This document shows positions 37,692-42,177 of a DNA stretch of 42,177 bases, one piece after another. Made by a program: the position numbers and the translations under genes. Origin of the DNA: a virus. Each line of letters opens with the position of its first letter. The stretch's first letter is position 1. Location of the stretch: positions 1 through 42,177 of IMG/VR virus record IMGVR_UViG_3300036801_000076; one strand, given 5' to 3'. A model generated the notes under the pieces. It was not told the DNA's origin, ran no database searches, and saw nothing but the letters and a program-made list of their open reading frames with translations.

Positions 37692-38180
37692 ATGGCGTGG
37701 ACCCCAGTTCATGGGTTCCCAGGATACAGCGTAAACACACTTGGCCAGGTCCAACGAGATCGCAGCGGGCGGATTCAATCTCCTGCCGTCAATCAGTTCG
37801 GGACTGTCTATGTAGGGATGTACCGCGACTTCCACAAGTTCCATCGGTCTCTGGCCAAGCTGGTGGCGGACACCTTTCTGGATCCACCGAGAGACACGGC
37901 GTTCGACACGCCGATCAATCTGGACGGCGATCGCTACAACTGTTCCATAGCCAATCTGATGTGGAGACCCAGATGGTTTGCCATCCAGTACCACCATCAA
38001 TTCAAGGAACGCTACGTTAGGCCGATAGAGGAGGAGCTGAGAGCCAGAGAGACTCAAGAGGTGTTTCCAGGATCATGGGAAGCTGCGTGCCGTTATGGCC
38101 TATTGGAGCGAGACGTCGTCCTGAGCGTTGAGAACCATGCGCCCGTATGGCCCAGCTACATACATTTCTATCTCGCATAA
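37692..38180 (+). CDS. NUMOD4 / HNH-like protein with altered HNH core
   Basis: A 162-residue protein. Residues 1-25 are a NUMOD4 DNA-binding segment (WTPVHGFPGYSVNTLGQVQ). Then a core like the homing HNH family: FHRSLAKLVADTFL, followed by TPINLDGDRYNCSIANLMWR. In active members the second motif reads 'VNHIDGxKxNN...NLEW'; here the catalytic His is replaced (INLDGD). It may therefore be a non-cutting DNA-binding protein or a decaying homing endonuclease. ATG 37692 follows AAGGAG; the earlier starts at 37629 and 37647 have no such site. Base composition is more AT-rich than its neighbours, and similar motifs flank it. Confidence 0.65.
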   Translation: MAWTPVHGFPGYSVNTLGQVQRDRSGRIQSPAVNQFGTVYVGMYRDFHKFHRSLAKLVADTFLDPPRDTAFDTPINLDGDRYNCSIANLMWRPRWFAIQYHHQFKERYVRPIEEELRARETQEVFPGSWEAACRYGLLERDVVLSVENHAPVWPSYIHFYLA

Positions 38181-38183
38181 AAA

Positions 38184-38195
38184 AGTATATTACCT
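38184..38195. repeat. Second copy of AGTATATTACCT
   Basis: The 12-base sequence AGTATATTACCT at 37610-37621 recurs exactly here, just past the stop of the NUMOD4 gene, so the gene is bracketed by the same motif in the same direction. The following bases hold a short direct repeat (TCGCGGAT twice within 20 bases) and are AT-rich up to the next ribosome site. Confidence 0.6.
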
Positions 38196-38271
38196 CGCGG
38201 ATAATTCGCGGATTTTTATAGAAGAGATAGGACATTTCCTAAATTTTTTCCGTCCTGGGAAAGGAGGACTG

Positions 38272-38589
38272 ATGACCGAGGCTGCTTTTCAGGGAAAGCT
38301 CACCCGTAAGCTGAAGCGGATGTTTCCCGGTTGTGTGGTCCTCAAGAACGATCCGCAGTACCAGCAGGGGATTCTCGATCTCACGCTTTTGTGGGGTGAA
38401 TGGTGGGCCATGCTCGAGGTCAAGGCCTCGCGTAGTGCCAGCCATCGTCCCAATCAGGACTTCTACGTCGAGCAGCTCGACAACATGAGCTTCGCGGCGT
38501 TCATCTATCCCGAGAACGAGGAGGAGGTGTTGCTTGCGCTTCAACAGGCATTCGCATCTCGAGGGTCAACACGCCTTTCTGTCGCCTAG
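38272..38589 (+). CDS. PD-(D/E)XK nuclease (VRR-NUC-like)
   Basis: A 105-residue nuclease of the compact VRR-NUC/Holliday-resolvase type: GILDLTLLWGEWWAMLEVKA, with D36 and the pair E49-x-K51 as metal-binding residues, and QDFYVEQLDNM after. Such enzymes cut branched or flap DNA. AAGGAGG lies four bases before the ATG at 38272. It overlaps the next nuclease gene by 56 bases in a different frame. Confidence 0.78.
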   Translation: MTEAAFQGKLTRKLKRMFPGCVVLKNDPQYQQGILDLTLLWGEWWAMLEVKASRSASHRPNQDFYVEQLDNMSFAAFIYPENEEEVLLALQQAFASRGSTRLSVA

Positions 38590-39094
38590 TACGTACCACT
38601 GGATCAACTACGACGAGGAGAAGCTTGCCTTTCGCTACAAGACGTTGCGAGCTGCGTTGGAGGGGATGGAACATCATCGTTACGCGGCCATCGCAATTGA
38701 AGAGCGTGAGATCCAGGACGACGAGACCACAACCGTGGGTCTGTACATCAACCAGTGCATTCAGTACCGGATGTCACCGGAGATGGTGCTGTACTACTCG
38801 CCGAATGCCTTCGGCACGGTAGACGCCATCGCTTATCGTTACCGGCGTCTGCGGATCTCCGATCTCAAGACGGGGGTCACTCGAGTGTCCGAACATCAGC
38901 TGGAGGTCTATGCTGCTCTGTTCTGTCTCGAGTATGGGATCGACCCGTTCTCCATGCGGGAGATCGAGCTCCGGATCTATCAGGATGACGTGTGCCGACC
39001 GTACGTCGGAGATCCTGGAGTGATCCGGGGCATCATGGACAAGATCGTTCGGTTCGATGATCTGCTCAATCAGCTCAGAGAGGAGGTGTCGTAG
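38534..39094 (+). CDS. Cas4/RecB-family exonuclease
   Basis: A 186-residue nuclease of the PD-(D/E)XK class: an N-terminal HxxLEGQHAFLSPSTYHWI segment, then VDAIAYRYRRLRISDLKTG, with D97, D110 and K112, and QLEVYAALF containing the following Gln/Tyr (Q122, Y126). These are the motifs of phage exonucleases related to Cas4 and RecB. It would resect DNA ends for recombination. The TTG at 38534 has GGAGG six bases upstream. Its stop shares a base with the next GTG. It has no Cys cluster, so it lacks the Fe-S centre of true Cas4. Confidence 0.75.
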   Translation: MRFNRHSHLEGQHAFLSPSTYHWINYDEEKLAFRYKTLRAALEGMEHHRYAAIAIEEREIQDDETTTVGLYINQCIQYRMSPEMVLYYSPNAFGTVDAIAYRYRRLRISDLKTGVTRVSEHQLEVYAALFCLEYGIDPFSMREIELRIYQDDVCRPYVGDPGVIRGIMDKIVRFDDLLNQLREEVS

Positions 39095-41838
39095 TGGTCG
39101 TTGTGAAGGCAGAAGATCATCTGAAGCATTACGGCACCAAGCGGCATTCCGGTCGCTATCCCTGGGGTTCGGGCAAGGATCCCATGCAGAGTGGAAGCGA
39201 CTTCCTCGCCGACATCGAATCCATGCGGAAGTCCGGTCTGTCGGACACCAAGATCGCCGAAGGCCTGGGCATCACCACGACACAGCTCCGAGCCCGCAAG
39301 TCGATCGCTCTGGCCGAGACGAAGCAGGCGAACATCCTCATGGCCCAGCGCCTGAAGGACAAGGGGCTGTCGAACGTCGCCATCGGACGACAGATGGGAC
39401 GCAACGAGTCCTACGTGCGTTCGCTGCTGGCTCCCGGAGAGAAGGACAAGGCCGACCAACTTCGCAGTATCGCCGACATGCTCAAGCGGCAGGTCGACGA
39501 GAAGAGCTACATCGACATCGGCGCAGGAACCGAGCTTGCGCTTCCGCTGAGTGACAATCCTTCGGCTACGATCGGCGTGGCGGCCACCAAGTTCCGGACT
39601 GCTGTGGCCATGCTGAAGGAAGAGGGATACATGACCCATGAGGTCCTGATCCCACAGCTCGGCACAAAGGACATGACGAGGGTTCTGGTTCTGGCCAAGC
39701 CTGGAACCACTCAGCGCGATGCCTGGATGAACAGGCACAACATCGCCCTGATCAACGAGCGTTCGGAAGACCATGGGCGTGAAGGCTCCTGGATCGAGCC
39801 TCGTCCGCCTCTTTCCATGTCCTCCAAGCGAATTGCGATTCGCTATGGAAACGAAGGCGGTTCGGACAAGGACGGAATGATCGAGATCCGTCCTGGTGCC
39901 AAGGATCTGGACATGGGCTCTGCCCGCTACGCGCAGGTCCGGATTCTGGTCGACGGCACGCACTACCTCAAGGGCATGGCCGTCTACAACGACAAGCTTC
40001 CGCCCGGTACGGACATCGTCTTCAACACGAACAAGAGCAAGTCCGGTAGCAAGCTCGACGTGATGAAGGAAGTGAATCGCACCAAGGAGGGAAACGTCGA
40101 TCTGGAGAACCCCTTCGGAGCGGCGATCAAGCCTGGTGGCCAACGTGGCCATCTGAACATCCTTCGCGAAGAGGGCGACTGGGACCAGTGGAAGAACAAG
40201 CTGCCTTCCCAGATGCTCTCCAAGCAGAGTCCCGATTTGATCAAGCGTCAGCTCGATCGTACGTTCGAACGGCGTAAGCAGGAATTCGATGAGATCTCGT
40301 CTCTGACCAATCCTGCGGTCAAGCGGAAGCTCCTGAAGAGCTTCTCTGACGCTACGGACTCTTCGTCCGTGCATCTCGAAGCGGCCAACATGCCCCATCA
40401 GGCGACGAAGGTCCTGTTGCCGATTCCGTCGCTGAAGGAGAACGAGGTGTTCGCTCCCTCGTTCGAGAACGGAACGCGTCTGGCTCTGGTCCGATTCCCG
40501 CATGGTGGGACGTTCGAGATTCCCGATGTCGTCGTCAACAACAAGAATCGCGAAGCCCGCTCGATCATGGGGCACAACGCGACAGATGCGATCGGAATCC
40601 ATCCCAAGGTCGCAGAACGTCTGTCCGGAGCCGATTTCGACGGCGATCACGTCATCGCGATCCCGAACAACCGAGGCGAAGTCAAGAGCACTCCTGCTCT
40701 GGAAGGTCTGAAAGGGTTCGATCCCAAGCACTCGTTCCCGCCGTATGACGGAATGAAGACCGTCGATGGTGGAGTGTGGAGCGAGAAGCTGAAGAAGCCC
40801 GTCTATGGTGAGGAAGGCCCTCGGCCCGTCTTCATGCAGCGTCAGATGGGTGATGTTTCGAACCTGATCACCGACATGACCATCAAGGGCGCCTCTACTC
40901 CGGAGCTCGCTCGTGCAGTACGTCATTCCATGGTGGTCATCGATTCGGAGAAGCACAGTCTGGACATCAAGTCCTCGGCTCGTGACAACAACATCTCTGC
41001 GCTCAAGGTGAAGTATCAGGGAAGTGCTCGATCTGGGGCATCGACGCTTCTGAGTAAGGCTGGCGCAGAAGAACGAGTCAATGTCCGTCGTCAGAGGCGG
41101 GCCAATGAGGGCGGTCCGATCGATCCCGCTACGGGCAAGAAGATGTTCGTCGATACCGGTGCCACATACGTGGATCGGAAGACGGGCAAGACCGTGCTCA
41201 AGACCTTCAAGACCGAGAGACTGGCGGTTACGGACAACGCCCACGATCTCTCTTCTGGTACGCCTCAGGAAGAGCTCTACGCCGATCACTCCAATCGGCT
41301 CAAGGCCTTGGCCAACACCGCTCGTAAAGAGATGATTACGGTCAAGTCGATCCCCTACTCCGAATCATCCAAGCGGATCTACGCAGAAGAGGTCACCTCC
41401 CTCGACCGAAAGCTGACCGCTGCCAAGAAGAACGCCCCCCTCGAACGTCAAGCTCAGGTCATCGGGAACAAGGTGTACCATCAGAAGGTGCGTGCCAATC
41501 CTGACATGGGTGACGACGAGAAGAGGAAGATCAAGAATCAAGCGTTGGCGGAAGCCCGTGTGAGAGTCGGTGCTCACAAGGATCCGATCGAGATCGAAGG
41601 TCGTGAGTGGGAAGCGATCCAAGCAGGCGCTATCTCCAATCACAAGCTCGAAGAGATCCTGGACAATGGCAAGATCGAGCAGATCAAGCAACTGGCCATG
41701 CCGTCTACCAAGAAGCTGATGTCGCCCACCAACACAGCCAGGGCCAAGCAGATGCTGGATGCTGGGTTCACACAGGCTGAGGTGGCCAAGCAACTGGGCG
41801 TGTCACTGACCACGCTCAAGACTGGACTCGAGGAATGA
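39094..41838 (+). CDS. Predicted single-chain two-barrel RNA polymerase with HTH domains
   Basis: A 914-residue protein. Residues 9-28 carry the HYGTKRHSGRYPWGSG motif. HTH-like segments follow at about 48-70 (DTKIAEGLGITTTQLRARKS) and 92-112. Residues 290-325 (YLKGMAVYNDKLPPGTDIVF) resemble the barrel of bacterial RNA polymerase beta subunit (xxKGxI...DGTPVDIVLN...S). Residues 500-523 (IHPKVAERLSGADFDGDHV) match the beta' catalytic barrel (LHPLVCTAFNADFDGDQM) with D514, D516, D518 as Mg ligands. A third HTH segment ends the chain (892-911, FTQAEVAKQLGVSLTTLKTG). Both barrels in one chain is the design of YonO and crAss-phage polymerases. K293 fits one of the two catalytic lysines; I cannot place the other. 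Confidence 0.7.
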   Translation: MVVVKAEDHLKHYGTKRHSGRYPWGSGKDPMQSGSDFLADIESMRKSGLSDTKIAEGLGITTTQLRARKSIALAETKQANILMAQRLKDKGLSNVAIGRQMGRNESYVRSLLAPGEKDKADQLRSIADMLKRQVDEKSYIDIGAGTELALPLSDNPSATIGVAATKFRTAVAMLKEEGYMTHEVLIPQLGTKDMTRVLVLAKPGTTQRDAWMNRHNIALINERSEDHGREGSWIEPRPPLSMSSKRIAIRYGNEGGSDKDGMIEIRPGAKDLDMGSARYAQVRILVDGTHYLKGMAVYNDKLPPGTDIVFNTNKSKSGSKLDVMKEVNRTKEGNVDLENPFGAAIKPGGQRGHLNILREEGDWDQWKNKLPSQMLSKQSPDLIKRQLDRTFERRKQEFDEISSLTNPAVKRKLLKSFSDATDSSSVHLEAANMPHQATKVLLPIPSLKENEVFAPSFENGTRLALVRFPHGGTFEIPDVVVNNKNREARSIMGHNATDAIGIHPKVAERLSGADFDGDHVIAIPNNRGEVKSTPALEGLKGFDPKHSFPPYDGMKTVDGGVWSEKLKKPVYGEEGPRPVFMQRQMGDVSNLITDMTIKGASTPELARAVRHSMVVIDSEKHSLDIKSSARDNNISALKVKYQGSARSGASTLLSKAGAEERVNVRRQRRANEGGPIDPATGKKMFVDTGATYVDRKTGKTVLKTFKTERLAVTDNAHDLSSGTPQEELYADHSNRLKALANTARKEMITVKSIPYSESSKRIYAEEVTSLDRKLTAAKKNAPLERQAQVIGNKVYHQKVRANPDMGDDEKRKIKNQALAEARVRVGAHKDPIEIEGREWEAIQAGAISNHKLEEILDNGKIEQIKQLAMPSTKKLMSPTNTARAKQMLDAGFTQAEVAKQLGVSLTTLKTGLEE

Positions 41839-41839
41839 G

Positions 41840-42091
41840 GTGAACAACACAGAGAGCTACATGCTCACGACAGTGGACAATCCATGGGATCCGTTCACGC
41901 AGTTCGATCAGTGGTACACATGGGACGTTGCGAATGGGTACCACTCCTCTGCACTACTGGCACGAGTTACTAGAACTTCTGATGAATTGTCGGAGGCCGA
42001 CCAGCACTTCGCGATTCAGGTAGCGATCGACGAGATCGTCCAGGAGAACGTGTCAGGAATGCATCGAAAAGTTTTGGGGAACGCAATCTAA
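41840..42091 (+). CDS. Conserved small phage protein
   Basis: An 83-residue protein: NNTESYMLTTVDNPWDPFTQ, FDQWYTWDVANGYHSSALLA, RVTRTSDELSEADQHFAIQV. The pattern 'NNTxSYMLTTVDNPxxPFTQFDxWYxxD...GYHxxxLLARxxRTSDELSEAD' is one of the most widely conserved small proteins of phages of Gram-positive bacteria. No function is known. The GTG begins two bases after the previous stop. An acidic, aromatic surface suggests a protein-binding role. Confidence 0.72.
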   Translation: MNNTESYMLTTVDNPWDPFTQFDQWYTWDVANGYHSSALLARVTRTSDELSEADQHFAIQVAIDEIVQENVSGMHRKVLGNAI

Positions 42092-42141
42092 ATCAGAAAC
42101 ACGAAACAAGAAAGCAAAAACCAAAACGAAAAAGGTAGAGG

Positions 42142-42169
42142 GGGGGGTGCCCGAAATTTTGCACCCCCC
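42142..42169. terminator. Strong GC hairpin at right end
   Basis: GGGGGGTGC and GCACCCCCC form a perfect nine-base-pair stem around CCGAAATTTT. It follows the last gene after about 50 bases of A-rich sequence and ends eight bases from the edge of the window. There is no T-tract after it. It may terminate the long rightward transcript or mark the packaging end. Confidence 0.6.
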
Positions 42170-42177
42170 TGTTGCAT

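Noticed and set aside
39070-41289. 739-codon open frame on the - strand opposite the polymerase gene
   Set aside because: Opposite a gene with clear RNAP motifs; the product has no recognisable domain and no other - strand gene is supported anywhere.
1-42177. Search for integrase, excisionase, repressor, attachment site, tRNA and CRISPR array
   Set aside because: No tyrosine or serine recombinase motif, repressor-type stand-alone HTH gene, cloverleaf sequence or spaced repeat array was seen. The five repeated cassette elements are too far apart and too gene-linked to be CRISPR repeats.
1-42177. Treating the window edges as true genome ends (cos site)
   Set aside because: Terminase at the left and a hairpin at the right suggest natural ends, but no overhang or terminal repeat can be shown from sequence alone; read mapping would be needed.

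Overview
The window reads as an almost complete, GC-rich tailed-phage genome (long-tailed siphophage) of an actinobacterial host. Evidence for this: every supported gene lies on the + strand, packed tightly with many ATGA/GTGA overlaps; the genome opens with terminase and closes with a short conserved gene and a hairpin; the head genes are HK97-type; a Dp-1-type holin is present; and there is a resuscitation-promoting-factor-like lysozyme, a fold typical of Actinobacteria. I found no integrase, repressor, tRNA or CRISPR, so a virulent lifestyle is the simplest reading.

Layout. 0-1.9 kb: small terminase, HNH endonuclease, endolysin, small acidic protein. 1.9-9.7 kb: head module with connector, a 2H-phosphoesterase fusion, large terminase, portal, a basic coiled-coil protein, a protease-major capsid fusion, stopper and tail terminator. 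9.7-22.1 kb: tail module with two related major tail proteins, a candidate chaperone, LamG and glycine-rich adhesion proteins (unusually, before the tape measure), tape measure, distal tail protein and a Gp37-like tail hub protein. 22.1-23.2 kb: small membrane proteins and holin. 23.3-30.2 kb: many small, mostly membrane-associated proteins, several in separate cassettes that each carry a repeated TCGCAG-N14-TATATG element and are mostly separated by intrinsic terminators. 30.2-42.1 kb: replication and nucleic-acid module.

The right half holds the most striking proteins. A 1256-residue polypeptide appears to combine an SF3 helicase, an archaeo-eukaryotic-type primase and a family B DNA polymerase with proofreading exonuclease: most of a replisome in one chain. 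It is followed by a probable ssDNA-binding protein, an Rpf-like lysozyme, a possible structured RNA with terminator, an SF2 helicase, an AT-rich inverted-repeat region (possible origin) around a NUMOD4 protein, and two PD-(D/E)XK nucleases. The last large gene (39094-41838) encodes a 914-residue protein with two separated signatures of multisubunit RNA polymerase: a beta-like barrel segment and a beta'-like ADFDGD catalytic loop, framed by helix-turn-helix segments. I interpret it as a single-chain two-barrel RNA polymerase (YonO/crAss-phage type). Its N-terminus carries an HYG-K motif related to one in the head-module phosphoesterase fusion, which raises the possibility that it travels in the virion.

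Assignments rest on motifs, gene order and remembered family patterns. No database search was run.
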